A stretch of DNA of 64,000 nt from Cycas panzhihuaensis. Its lineage: Eukaryota; Cycadophyta. Below, piece by piece: positions 10,918 through 22,077 of this stretch; within the stretch, counting starts at the first letter, position 1, and each line of letters starts with the position of its first letter. The notes under the pieces are model-generated. The model had not been told where the DNA came from. It was given only the letters and a program-made list of their open reading frames with translations, and ran no database searches. The stretch covers positions 35,781,741 to 35,845,740 of the forward strand of contig CM041465.1 in NCBI GenBank assembly GCA_023213395.1. Direction: 5' to 3'. The translations under genes and the position numbers were made by a program.

Positions 10918-11787
10918 TGATCCAATTTTGGATCCATTAAAATCCTTAATACTCTTAAAAAAGAGTATAAATACATTTGGATGGAACTTGTTTTCATGTG
11001 TTCAGCCTTTAGTAGGCAAAAAAATGTAATTCTGGCTCTTAAAATGCAAGAAAAATGAATTAAAAATATGCAACCAAGTTTTGGCAGGGTGCGACCGAAC
11101 TGCCTCAGGTGCAACCAAGATTGTCTTAGGTGCGACCAAGGTTGTTTCAAATGCGACCAGAAAACTACAGCCCTCACGAAAAGTGTGATCGGACGAGGTA
11201 AATGTGCTCTAATTGACACGAAATTTTACCGAAACGTCCGTAGAAGTGTCTTCTAGCTATTGGAAGAAAGAAATTAGGGGTTTTAACTGATTTTAATCAG
11301 TTTAAAAACTATCGAAAAGAGGGTTAAAAAACTAAGGGAAAATAATGGAAAAACAAATTCTTGGAAGTTGAACGAACATGTCAAATGCAGAAAAACTGCC
11401 TAGATCTGTCCGGGAGACATAGAGGAGTGCCCAGCAATCTCAAACGTAGCAAGAGGAGCAAAGAAATTTGGTAAATAACTCAAATTAGCAGCCCAAAATG
11501 TGAAATTGCTCTAAAATGAAGACTACACGAGAAAAGAAAGCAAAAACACGCTTCAAGACTATTGGAGATGATTCCGAAGAGGACGTAGTAGCCATAGAAG
11601 TTCCCAGAATTCTTCTTGCAATCCCAGAGATGTTGTAGTAGTGAAGAAAAGTGCTCAACAGTGCACTACAAAACAAAATTTTGTAAGAAAATGAAATATT
11701 TTCAAATGTAAGGTATTTTATTGTATATTAAATCTAAAATTGTTTTGATTGGAATAAGTTTTTACTTTCCCATTCAATTTTGGATCA
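10918..11787 (+). repeat. 5' LTR of element G, 870 bp
   Basis: Starts TGATCCAATTTTGGATCC and ends TTTTGGATCA. A TATA box (GAGTATAAATAC) lies near 10967. About 11068-11160 holds five tandem 20-21 bp units built on GGTGCGACCAAG; the 3' LTR has four, which accounts for the length difference. Confidence 0.92.
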
Positions 11788-11794
11788 ATATTTT

Positions 11795-11806
11795 TGGTAT
11801 CAGAGC
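11795..11806 (+). other. Primer-binding site of element G
   Basis: TGGTATCAGAGC, the exact initiator-Met PBS, seven bases after the 5' LTR. Confidence 0.9.
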
Positions 11807-11904
11807 ATAGTTCTTAAAACCCTTAGGAGTTTGGGGATTTTTGAAAAAAAAAAAAAAAAGAAAAAAAAAAAAACCCTCATTGTCTTGCCCTATGAAAAGA
11901 GTAT

Positions 11905-13116
11905 ATGAAAACTAAGTTTCAATACCAATTAACTGGTGAACCTTTCACTAAACCTCTTGAAAAAGAGAATAGACAGCGCAGGAAAATGGTTGAACTAGAG
12001 CAAGAGATAGAGAAAAGGTTCTTAAAGATTGAGCAAAATCTCGATAGGTTAACTCAACTTGTGGCACAACTTGTTTCTCAATAGGGTACATCCTCTTCAA
12101 CAGCCAAAGGCAAGAAGAAGGAAGAAGATGAACTAGTAAAAGAAGAGACAAGTGAAGGTACCCAAGAAGGACCTGTAGATGACCAACAGGATGAGGAAGA
12201 AGCAGATGACAGTCCATTGATGAAGAAGCCTTTGACAGCGCATCCATTCAAGGCTAAGGCAAAACTTGAATTGCCCATCTATGATGAAACCTTAGATACT
12301 GAGATGTTAGATAATTGGTTGGACCAATTAGAGACATACTTCTCAATTTATGGGTGCAAGAACCAGCAGAGAATCACCTTTGCTAGGTTAAAACTCTCCA
12401 AACATACATTGGTTTGGTGGAATGCATACCTTAAATCCCATAACGTGGCTGAAATCACATGGCAGCAATTTAAATCTTTCATTAAGAAGCAATTTTACGC
12501 CATTGGGTATGAAGAGTAGTAGAGGATAAGATGGCAATATTACAGGCAAGAAAGAGGCCAAAATGCCTAAGATTACACAACAAAATTTCAGAAGCAAGCT
12601 ATTGTGTTGGGTATTTCTTTATTTGGCAAAGACATAATGCTGAAATATATTGGAGGATTACACCAACATATTCAGCAAGAACTTCAATTGTTTGAAGTGA
12701 AAATACTTGATGAAGCCAACAAGAAAGCGATTTCCATAGAGAAGAGGAACAAGAATATTTACGCAGAGAAGAAAAGGTTTGCACCTCAAAAAGGTAGCAA
12801 CAAACCTACCCAAGGAAAGAAGTTTCTAGGAAAAGTAGGACAGCAATCAATTGGGGGTCTTGGCAAGAAGAAGCAAGCCAATACCACTCAAATCAAAGTC
12901 TCTTGCACACATTGTAAGCGAGCCGGACACAGCATACAAGATTGTTGGTTCTTACATACGGAGAAGCAGGCCAAAAACAAAGGTAAAGCTAAGGAAAAAC
13001 ATAAAGCTTTCCTTAATTCTGTAGGAGATGAAGTCATTTGTCACACCGAAGAAGTCAATGAGAAGTTGATGCTCATGGCCAATGTTGAACCTAAAGACAA
13101 CCATCAAGAGGTTGAT
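11905..13116 (+). pseudogene. Element G gag
   Basis: Gag would form the virus-like particle. The frame starts at ATG 11905 (MKTKFQYQLTGEPF) and stays in register to the B insertion at 13116. Residues about 20-60 look coiled-coil (repeated E/L/I/K heptads). An acidic linker follows, then the gag core: LELPIYDET, WLDQLETYF, and TLVWWNAYLKSHN. A CX2CX4HX4C knuckle (CTHCKRAGHSIQDC) lies at 12904-12945. In-frame stops are TAG 12082-12084, TAG TAG 12517-12522 and TAA 12568-12570. Close to element B gag throughout, so both belong to one family. Confidence 0.88.
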
Positions 13117-14020
13117 TGATCCAGGAGGATCTACCATATGTTTGCAGGAGGCAGAAAATGCTAGAATGATCTACCATATGTCTACAGGATGCAGAAAATG
13201 CTAGGCATTGGCATAACTAAAAGAGATATGGCCAAATGGTATCAAACTTATATGAAATCTTGTGGAAAAGAAGAAGACACATCCCACTACATGTGTACAA
13301 AAGGTGGGGTTCAGAAAATATCATTTGATTAGAGTTCAAGCCTTGTTTTGCATAAAATTAATCCCACAGCCAGCAGAAAAACAGCAAATACATATGATCA
13401 TTAAATGAATAAAAAAGCGGTCAAATGACATCCAAATGAGCTAAAATTTTGAGGAAGCGAAGGGGACATGTGTTCCTATACGTGTACCAAATTTGAGCCG
13501 AATTGGAGTTCGTTAAGCCTAGTTACAAGCCGCAACTTTTAAGAATTGCATGAAGGCCACTTGGGCAACATGCATTCTGGTGGTTAGTGGTTATACTTGC
13601 ATGATTGCCACTTGTTAAACATGCAATTTGGGTTTCTTTCTATAAATTGAGCCCTATTACGGGTTGGAGACTTGGTTCTTGAAGGTGAAAGGCACTTGAC
13701 TTGGGAAGCATCCTTGGAGAAGCATTTTGGAGGGTTGGAGTCCCCCTTATGGTATAATTGTATCATTTATTCCTTGTAATTTGACCATTCTTTTGCTAGT
13801 TGTTTTCTCCACCATTAAATGGAGATTTTTATAGTTTAATAAAAGTATTACTCTTCATACTTTTGGTCCAATGACAAGTATAAATGATTCGGTGTAGAAT
13901 TTCCTTTTGTGGGCTGATTCTTATTTTGATGTTATTGGGATTTCTACACTAACTCCCAGGATCTCAAGGAGAAAGGTTGATAATTGACTTCTTCACCAAT
14001 TAAGCTCTATTTTGGAATCA
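13117..14020 (+). repeat. 5' LTR of element B, 904 bp
   Basis: Starts TGATCCAGGAGGATC and ends TTTGGAATCA. TATA-like CTATAAATTGAG near 13641. Compared with the 3' LTR by eye it differs at only a small number of sites, most near the start. Confidence 0.93.
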
Positions 14021-14025
14021 TATTT

Positions 14026-14037
14026 TGGTATCAGAGC
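14026..14037 (+). other. Primer-binding site of element B
   Basis: TGGTATCAGAGC, five bases after the 5' LTR. Confidence 0.9.
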
Positions 14038-14063
14038 ATGTGATCTTTGTTGTAGGGACTTGA

Positions 14064-15250
14064 ATGGTACAAACAAGGAAAGGATACAAAGAGAAAGGTG
14101 AAGCTTTTCTTGTGTTGCAATCACCAAGAAGACAAAGAAAGAATCCAAGCACCATGGCTGAAAAGAAGATGGAGAAATTAGATTTGAGAAGCTTGAGAAG
14201 AACGTAGAAGTCTTGATGCAAATGATGACCCAACTTCTACCTCTAGTCAAGGGCAAGGGCAAAGGCAAAGAGAAGGAAGTTGAAGGAGGATCCACATATG
14301 ACCACAACCATGAAGAGGAAGAAGAGGAAACCTTAAAGCACTCATTTGAAGAAAGCAAAGGTACTTCATCTCATCAACCCTTCAAGGTGGAGGCAAAGTT
14401 GGATATTCCAACTTATGATGGAGAGGAAAATCTGAAAAGTTGGACCATTGGTTGGATCAACTTGAAACCTACTTCACAATTTATGCTTATAGTAATGCTC
14501 AAAAGTTTTCATTTGCTAGGCTCAAGTTGTGTAAACATGCATTGACATGGTGGAATGCATATTTGAAGACTCATGATGTATCTTCTTTTTCATGGATGGA
14601 TTTTAAGAAAATAATAAAGAAGCAATACTACCCCATAGGTCATGAGGAAGACCAATGGGTCACTTGGCAATATTTACGCCAAGGGAGAGGTGTATGTGTT
14701 CAAGACTATACTTCTTTATTTTTTAGGTATGGCATGCTACTTGGTATTAATATGGATGAACATAACACTCTTATGAAACTCATTGGCGGAATACATAAGG
14801 AAGGAACTAAGGCTTTTTAAGGTTCAATCCATTGGAGAAGCAAGTAAAATGGCTATGGCAATAGAAAGTAAAATCAAGAAACCTACATTCATGTCTAAAG
14901 ATTCTACTTTTACTTCTAGTAAGTATGAAAAGAATCCTAAATTGCACTCATCTAAAAGGCAAGAAGGAAAGAAGAAAAGAACTAATTTTGTTAAAAGTTT
15001 TAACTATTGTGAGCCTTGTGATATTAGTGGTCATATTGCAGCAAAGTGTTGGAAGTTGCATCCAAAGCTAAAGCCAAAGCATATCAAGGATATGGAATTA
15101 AGAAAGAAGGAAAAAGGGAAAACACTACTTTCTGAGGTAGAGATTCAAAGTGAAGGAGAAGAAGAGAAGGTTACTCTACTTACAAATTATGAAGATGATG
15201 CTACAAGGGAGGAACTATTTCACTTGAAGCTTCAAGTAGGAAATTATATT
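14064..15250 (+). pseudogene. Element B gag, frameshifted
   Basis: Starts at ATG 14064 (MVQTRKGYKEKGEAF). The reading frame shifts near 14185, near 14430 and near 14800, but the protein is traceable. It has a coiled N-terminus, a GKGKGKEKE basic/acidic linker, the core with LDIPTYDGE, WLDQLETYFTIY and LTWWNAYLKTHD, then a CX2CX4HX4C knuckle (CEPCDISGHIAAKC) at about 15010-15050. The RQGRGVCVQDYTSLFF segment is the usual end of the gypsy gag core. The downstream protease follows in the same final frame. Confidence 0.88.
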
Positions 15251-15751
15251 ATTGGTGCCATTATAGATCTGGGGAGCTAAAAGAATTTGATCTCAGAAAG
15301 TTTGGTAAAGAGCCTTGGGTTGGTAACTACTCTGCACCCTAACCCATATCCTCTTGGTTGGATCCATAAAGATGTGGAAATGCAAATATCACAGCAATAT
15401 ACACTTAAATTTTCCATCACTAATGTTTTTGTTGATGAAGTGATATATGATGTGGTACCATTAGATGTATGCCATGTTGTGTTTGGGAGTCCCTACTTGT
15501 GGGATCGAGATGCACTCTTCTATCGAAGGGAGAGAAAGTATCGGTTGATGAAGGATAACAAGGGCTTCATCATAAAGGCCACAAAGAAGCACTTGGATAA
15601 GATAACATTAATTTCAGCCACTCAAGCAAAAAGGATGATCAATGCATGTGGTAAATTCATCATCTTAATGGTAAGGAGAAAAGAAGAGCAAGGAGATGAA
15701 GAAGGTCCTTCTACTCACACTCTTCTTATATCACCTAAACAAATGCAATAA
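15230..15751 (+). pseudogene. Element B protease region
   Basis: The aspartic protease that cuts Gag-Pol. The active-site loop reads IIGAIIDLGS; retroviral-type proteases have D(T/S)G, so the middle residue is changed to Leu. A TAA follows at once (15278-15280). The frame then continues NLISESLVKSLGL and PYPLGWIHKDVEM to a second TAA at 15749-15751. Both TAA codons could come from CAA. The paralogous region of G (19548-19990) shares most of this sequence. Confidence 0.75.
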
Positions 15752-17305
15752 ATTGAAGAGTTAAAGACAAGGTATGATATTCTATTTCAACATGTTGATG
15801 GGCTACCACCAAAGAGAAAGATAGAGCATGAAATCACTCTTGTAGGAGATGCACCATTGCCTAATGTTGCTTTGTATAGGCACTCCATTGTAGAGAATAA
15901 TGAGATAAAGAGGCAAGTTGAGGAGTTGCTTGATCAAGGGGTCATAAGACCTTCATGTTCACCTTGTGGGTCACCAATTGTCTTAGTGCCTAAAAAGGAT
16001 GGAGGATGGCGAATGTGTATAAACTTTCGTGCTTTGAATAAAATTACAATTAAAAATCACTACCCTTTGCGTCGCATAGATGATTTGCTTGATCAAATTC
16101 AGCATGTTTGTTATTTTACTAAGTTGGATTTGAAAAGTGGTTATCACCAAGCTAGGGTCAAGGAGGAGGACACATGGAAGACAGCCTTCAAAACAAAGCA
16201 AGGACTCTTTGAATGGATGGTTATGCCTTTCGGATTGTGTAATGTTCCTGCAACAATCATGAAGCTAATGAATGAAATGTTAAGGCCTTACTTGGATAAT
16301 TTTGTTGTTGTCTATCTTGATGACATTTTGATTTTCACCAACACATGAGAGGAACATTTGCAGCACATAGAAGAAGTTTTAAAGACTATGGCTAAGCATC
16401 ATTTGAAGCTTAATGTGAAGAAGTGTGAATTTGGCAAGGAGAACTTGATCTTCTTAGGCTTTGTGGTTGGAGGAGGAAAGTTGAGCATTGATCCACTCAA
16501 GACTCAAGCCATCCTCAAATGGCCTAGGCCAACAAACATCACAAAGGTGAGAAGTTTCTTAGGAGCTTGTCAATACTTGAGAAAATTTATTCTTCATTTC
16601 TCAGAGGTTGCAGCACCTCTACATGGATTGACAAAAGCTAGTAAAAAGTTTACTTGGGGTTCCAAGGAGGAAGAAGCTTTTCTTCTTTTAAAGAAGAAAA
16701 TTTGTGAAGCACCTGTTTTGGCAATGCCAAATTTACAAAGGCCTTTTGAAGTAGAAGCTGACGCAAGTGGAAATGCGATGGGAGTTGTCCTTATTCAAGA
16801 TGGAAAGCCTATTGCTTACGATTCGGAAGTCTTCACCCCTCAAGTGAAAAACTACCCAACATATAATCGAGAAATGTTCGCACTACATCAAGCATGCAAG
16901 CATTGGAGGTCCTACTTACTTGGAAAAGAGGTTGTAGTTCAAATCGATCATAAGCCTCTTCAATTTTTACAAACCCAAAGTAAATTACAGCAAGCAAGAC
17001 ACATGAAGTGGATGAGCTATTTACAACAATTCAATATTGTAATTAAGTACAAAAAGGGATCTACTAACAAAATTGTTGATATGTTATCTAGACCACCTTG
17101 TTCCACTTCTTCTTCTACTTTTGTTTGTAGATCTCTTATGAGTTTGCAGGTGGAGCCAATGCATCATGAAAAGTACAAAGACTTGTACCATGAAGATGAA
17201 GCTTTGAAGGAAGAATTAGAGAACCTAGCGAAAGGAAGACCTTCCCAGCTTGCTTGGAAGGATGGTCTACTTTTCAAAGGGGAGCAGCTCTATGTTCCAT
17301 CAAAA
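15752..17305 (+). pseudogene. Element B reverse transcriptase and RNase H
   Basis: RT and RNase H copy the element RNA. In frame with the protease, the RT shows [28 protein letters not shown], a VMPFGLCNVPATI stretch and the catalytic VVYLDDILIF at about 16309-16338. RNase H starts near 16740 with VEADASGNAMGVVL, followed by YNREMFALHQACKHWRSYL and QIDHKPLQFL. Only TGA 16346-16348 breaks the frame before TGA 17306-17308. Among the best preserved pol segments in the window. Confidence 0.9.
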
Positions 17306-17308
17306 TGA

Positions 17309-18655
17309 GACAAGATCAAGTGGCTTAGAGAAGCCCATACTTCTAAAGTAGCTGGTCACTTTGGTATAGAGAAGACTTTAGCAAACTTCAGAAGATATGT
17401 TGTATGGCCAAAAATGCAAAATGATGTAAAAAAATATGTGAAAGGATGTGTAATGTGTAATACTTCTAAGCCTTCTTCTAGAAAATTAGGATTGTATACA
17501 CCACTTCCTATTCCCACTAGACCTTGGGAAAGTATCTCCATTGATTTCTTAGGGGGACTTCCCATGACTAGGAAGGGACATGATTATCTCTTCGTTGTTG
17601 TAGATAGGTTTAGTAAAATGATATGTCTAATACCTTGTAAGAAGACAATCACAGGAACAAGAGCAACTGAGTTATTCTTTGAGCATATATGGAAGAATTT
17701 TGGCTTGCCTTCTTCCATCATTTCGAATCGACACTCGATTCCTTTCATCATTTTGGAAGTCACTATGGGAGATGATGGATACCAAATTGAAGAGGAGTAC
17801 AAGTTTCCATCCTCAAATGATGGATAAATCAAGTAGTGAACAAAACTTTGGTACATTTATTGAGGGGATACAATTCCAAGCATCCAAAGACTTGGGATGA
17901 ATCATTGGCTTTTCTACAATTTGCATTTAATAGGACAATGCATGCATCACACTCTAAAGCACCTTTTGAAGTTTGTTTGGGATACTTGCCTCAAAGTCCA
18001 TTTGACTTAGAGTTTTCCATGCAAGCTAAGGAAGGATCCGTCAAAGAGAAGGAGGAGCATGACAAGGCTTTAAGATACTTGGAGAAGATCCAGAGAGTCC
18101 ACAAAGAAATACATGATCAACCTCTAAGGACTCAACAAAAGTACAAAGAAAGACATGACAAGCATAGGCAAGAGTGTACTTTTAAAGAAGGAGATTTAGT
18201 ATGGTTATACTTGAGCAAGGAGAGGTTAAAAGCAGAAGGAAAGAAACTCAAACCTATAAGGTATGGACCATTCAAGATTTTGAGAAAAGTAGGTGGCAGT
18301 GCTTTCCAACTTGATGTTCCACCTTATATGCAAATATATTCGAGAGTAAATCTTTGAATACTTAAAACTCTTTGAGCCCTCCATGCTAGATGAGGAACAG
18401 GACCGATTCACTTTACCTTCGCTTGATGACTTGTATTTGTAAAGTGAGGAGCCTCTCAAGGAAGATTGTATCTTGGAGAGAAAATCCACCAAAACAAGAC
18501 ATAAGACACATGAATCTTTCAGATTGAGAAGTGGACAATTGCCTAGTAAGGCCAAGTGGTTTAGTAGGCAACAAGGAGAACAACACTTCCCCATCTCCAA
18601 TTCTAAGCCAAACAGAGTTGGCTATTTTCCAAGGAAGGGGAGTCATGATCCGTGA
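17309..18655 (+). pseudogene. Element B integrase and C-terminus
   Basis: The zinc region is intact (REAHTSKVAGHFG, then CVMCNTSKP). The core has the first Asp in ISIDFLGGLP. The second Asp motif is lost in ISNRHSIPF, and frameshifts follow near 17730 and 17826. Downstream is FAFNRTMHASHSKAPFEVCLG and the C-terminal GDLVWLYLSKERL and YGPFKILRKVG segments. After TGA 18355-18357 and a frameshift, the tail KLFEPSMLDEEQD and LPSKAKWFSRQ runs to the polypurine tract. No chromodomain is visible. The same tail occurs in G at 52350-52634. Confidence 0.88.
18631..18642 (+). other. Polypurine tract of element B
   Basis: AAGGAAGGGGAG lies four bases before the 3' LTR and would prime plus-strand synthesis. 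Confidence 0.8.
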
Positions 18656-19547
18656 GGATCTACCATATGTTTCTGTGGAGGCGTAAAATGCTAGAATGAT
18701 CTACCATATGTCTACAGGATGCGTAAAATGCTAGGCATTGGCATAACCGAAAGAGATATGGCCAAATGGTATCAAACTTATATGAAATTTTGTGGAAAGG
18801 AAGAAGACACATCCCACTACATGTGTACAAAAGGTGGGGTTCAGAAAATATCATTTGATTAGAGTTCAGGCCTTGTTTTGCATAAAATTAATCCCACACC
18901 AGAAAAAACAGCAAATACATATGATCATTAAATGAATAAAAATGCGGTCAAATGACATCCAAATGAGCTAACATTTTGAGGAAGCGAAGGGGACATGGGT
19001 TCCTATACGTGTACCAAATTTGAGCCGAATTGGAGTTCGTTAAGCCTAGTTACAAGCCGCAACTTTTAAGAATTGCATGAAGGCCACTTGGGCAACATGC
19101 ATTCTGGTGGTTAGTGGTTATACTTGCATGATTGCCACTTGTTAAACATGCAATTTGGGTTTCTTTCTATAAATTGAGCCCTATTACGGGTTGGAGACTT
19201 GGTTCTTGAAGGTGAAAGGCACTTGACTTGGGAAGCATCCTTGGAGAAGCATTTTGGAGGGTTGGAGTCCCCCTTATGGTATAATTGTATCATTTATTCC
19301 TTGTAATTTGACCATTCTTTTGCTAGTTGTTTTCTCCACCATTAAATGGAGATTTTTATAGTTTAATAAAAGTATTACTCTTCATACTTTTGGTCCAATG
19401 ACAAGTATAAATGATTTGGTGTAGAATTTCCTTTTGTGGGCTGATTCTTATTTTGATGTTATTGAGATTTCTACACTAACTCCCAGGATCTCAAGGAGAA
19501 AGGTTGATAATTGACTTCTTCACCAATTAAGCTCTATTTTGGGATCA
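18646..19547 (+). repeat. 3' LTR of element B, 902 bp
   Basis: Starts TGATCCGTGAGGATC and ends TTGGGATCA, followed by the TTGAT duplication. Confidence 0.93.
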
Positions 19548-20100
19548 TTGATCCAGAGATTAGAGACAAGCTCTTCATGGTGAGAATCCAACTGAAACAA
19601 AGTATGATTGATGCCATTTTTGATAGAGGAAGCCAAAGAATTTAATTTTAGAAGCATTAGTAAAGAAGCTAGGATTAAAGATGCATGCACATCCAAAACC
19701 ATATCCTCTTGGATGGTTGCAAAAAGATTCAGAACTACAGGTTACGCACCAATGTAAGTTCAAATTTGCAATTTTAGAAAGATTCATTGATGAAGTTGAA
19801 TGTGAAGTGGTTCCTTTGGACGTCTATCAAGATGTGTTTAGCAGCCCATATCTCTATGATAGAGATGGAGTCCATCATAGGAGGTTGAGAAAAATTTGAC
19901 TCATCAAGGACAGAAAATCATATTTGATTAATGCATCAAAACCACAAAAGAAGATCTCCCTCATATCCTCCCAATAAGCAAAGAGATTGATTAATGTTTG
20001 TGGGAAATTTGTGTTATTAATGGTGAAGCAGAAGGTGGAAGAAAGGGAGCAAGTAGAGTCCTCGATGCAGGCACTGGATAGGAAACAATTGTAGCAGATT
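19548..20100 (+). pseudogene. Element G protease region
   Basis: G resumes after B with PEIRDKLFMVRIQLKQ. The active-site loop reads DAIFDRGSQ, so the catalytic Asp and Gly remain but the middle residue is Arg. A one-base loss near 19631 shifts the frame. It then continues EALVKKLGLKMHAHP and PYPLGWLQKDSEL to TGA 19897-19899, with more stops downstream. The context (gag before, RT after) confirms the domain. Confidence 0.8.
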
Positions 20101-21781
20101 GAAGCCTTAAGGAATAAGTATAATGAAATATTCTATGAGCCAAAAAGCCTACCCCGTAAGAGAGCAATTGAGCATGAAATTCAGTTGGTTGCCGATTCAC
20201 CTTTGCCCAATCTTAGTCTCTACCGAAACTCAGTTTTGGAGAATAAAGAGATTAAGAACCAGATTCAAGAACTCTTGGACCAAGGAGTGATCAAGTCGAG
20301 TAGTTCCCCTTGCAGTTCACCTATTGGTTTTAGTGCCAAAGAAAGATGGAGGTTGGAGAATGTGCATCGACTATCAAGCATTAAACAAGATTACAATAAA
20401 GAATTGACATCCCCTACCACGGATAGATGACTTGTTGGACCAGCTACAATCCGCAAGATACTTTAGCAAGTTGGACCTAAAATCAGGCTACCATCAGGTT
20501 CGAATCTGGGAGGACCCTTAGAATATAGCGTTCAATTCGAAGCAAGGGTTGTTCGAATGGATGGTGATGCATTTTGGTTCGTGGAACGCACCTGCTACCT
20601 CCATGAGGTTGATGAATGAAGTATTGAGACCCTTCATTGATGATTTTGTTATTGTTTATCTCGATGATATTCTAATTTTCAGTCAGATTTGGGAGGAGCA
20701 TCTCCAACATGTTGAGCTAGTGCTCAAAGTGCTTCGACAACAGCAATTGAAACTTAACCTGTAGAAGTGTGAGTTTGGGAAGCAATCTCTCATCCTCTTG
20801 GGATTGTAGTTGGAGGAGGAGAATTGAAGATTGACCCAGCAAAGATTAGAATCATTCTCAATTGGCCCACACCCAAGACAACCACGAAGGTAAGGAGTTT
20901 CATTGGTGCTTGTCAATATTTAAGAAAATTTATTTTCAAATTCTCTCAAATTGCAGCACCTTTTCATGCATTGACGGGAGGGCATGCAAAATTTCATTGG
21001 GAGCATGAGCAAGAGAAAGCTTTTATGCTTCTAAAACAGAAAATTTGTGAAGCGTCGGTGTTAGCCTTACCATCATTGTAGTAACCGTTCGAGTTGGAGA
21101 CCGATGCTTCATGTTATGCCATGGGAGCAGTATTAAAGCAAGAGGGAAAACTGGTGGCATATCATTCAGAGGCTTTTAATGAAGCTGTGAAAAACTACCC
21201 AACTTATGATAAGGAGCTCTATGCATTGCATCAAGCAGTCAAGCATTGGAGACCTTACTTGTTGGGAAAATAGGTAGTTATCCACACCGACCACAAGCCT
21301 TTGCAATTCTTACAGATAGTCCAAATTGCAGCAAGCCAGACACATGAAGTGGATGTCCTATTTGCAGCAGCTTCACATTATAGTCAAATACAAGAAAGAC
21401 ACAACAAATAAAATTATAGACTTGATGTCCAGACCTCCTCAACAATAACGTATTTCCAACTTGTTAGTAGCTCTACAATTTCAACATTTTTGTCGTGATG
21501 AGTATGCAGGTTTGTACATGGAAGATGAGGCATTCAAACCTATCTTGGAGCAGCTACAGCAGGAAAAAAATAGTTGTTGAATTTCAACTGAGAAATGGTC
21601 TACTCTTCAAGCATGATAAGCTTTGTATTCTAAAGCATGCAGACCGAATGAAGTGGGTAAGAAAAGCTCACACCTCTCGAGTACCAGGACGCTTCAGAGT
21701 GGGAAAAACATTGCTAAATTTACAGCAATATATGTATTGGCCCAATATACAATGAGATGTAACTACAGCGATATGAGGATG
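20101..21781 (+). pseudogene. Element G reverse transcriptase, RNase H and integrase start
   Basis: RT of the same family as B, with several stops and shifts (for example near 20335 and at 20762-20764). Recognisable are [26 protein letters not shown], a FEWMVM stretch and IVYLDDILIF (about 20650-20679). The connection domain follows (RSFIGACQYLRKFIFKFSQ), then RNase H (LETDASCYAMGAVL, YDKELYALHQAVKHW). The integrase zinc region begins near 21650 (RKAHTSRVPGRF) and is cut at 21781 by element C. The frame resumes at 29286. Confidence 0.88.
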
Positions 21782-22077
21782 TGAAACGGGTTAATGTCAC
21801 AAGGTCATTACATTAGTTGATTATTTCTAAAAAAGGTCTTAAGTGAACTTTAAATTAGATCACTTAAGTGAAATGCACTTTCATGTGCATTATATCTAAT
21901 TTCATTTTACCTAACTCTAATGCTCCCTCTCTTAATATAAAAGTAAAAGCTCAATGGAGGAGGCTCATTCTTACCTCCCCATTTTGTGAGAGCTACTCTC
22001 TCTCTCAAGTCTCTCTTGCTCCCATGTTTTCCTTTATGTTTAGTGCATGGAGATGAAGGATAGATCCAGTCTTTTCA
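21782..22077 (+). repeat. 5' LTR of element C, 296 bp
   Basis: Starts TGAAACGGGTTAATG and ends CAGTCTTTTCA, with AATATAAAAG as TATA-like box near 21937. A degraded PBS (GTAATATTAGAGC, close to TGGTATCAGAGC) follows at 22079-22091. Confidence 0.92.

Larger units (their letters stand above)
13117..19547 (+). mobile_element. Gypsy element B, complete with both LTRs
   Basis: A full-length Ty3/gypsy element of 6431 bp inserted at the gag-protease boundary of its relative G. TSD TTGAT flanks it (13112-13116 and 19548-19552). LTRs are 904 and 902 bp with perfect TGATCC...GGATCA ends in the 3' copy, and are nearly identical, so this is a fairly recent insertion. PBS at 14026, polypurine tract at 18631. 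Removing it rejoins the G frame (EVD then PEIRDKLF). The body keeps all gypsy domains but carries several frameshifts and stops. Confidence 0.95.

Noticed and set aside
11848-11873. A-rich run as a retroposon tail
   Set aside because: It lies between the PBS and gag of element G in continuous element sequence. There is no TSD around it.
13584-19293. Identical 60-codon minus-strand frames at 13766-13584 and 19293-19111
   Set aside because: Both lie in the two near-identical LTRs of element B. Their identity reflects the LTR pair, not a duplicated gene.
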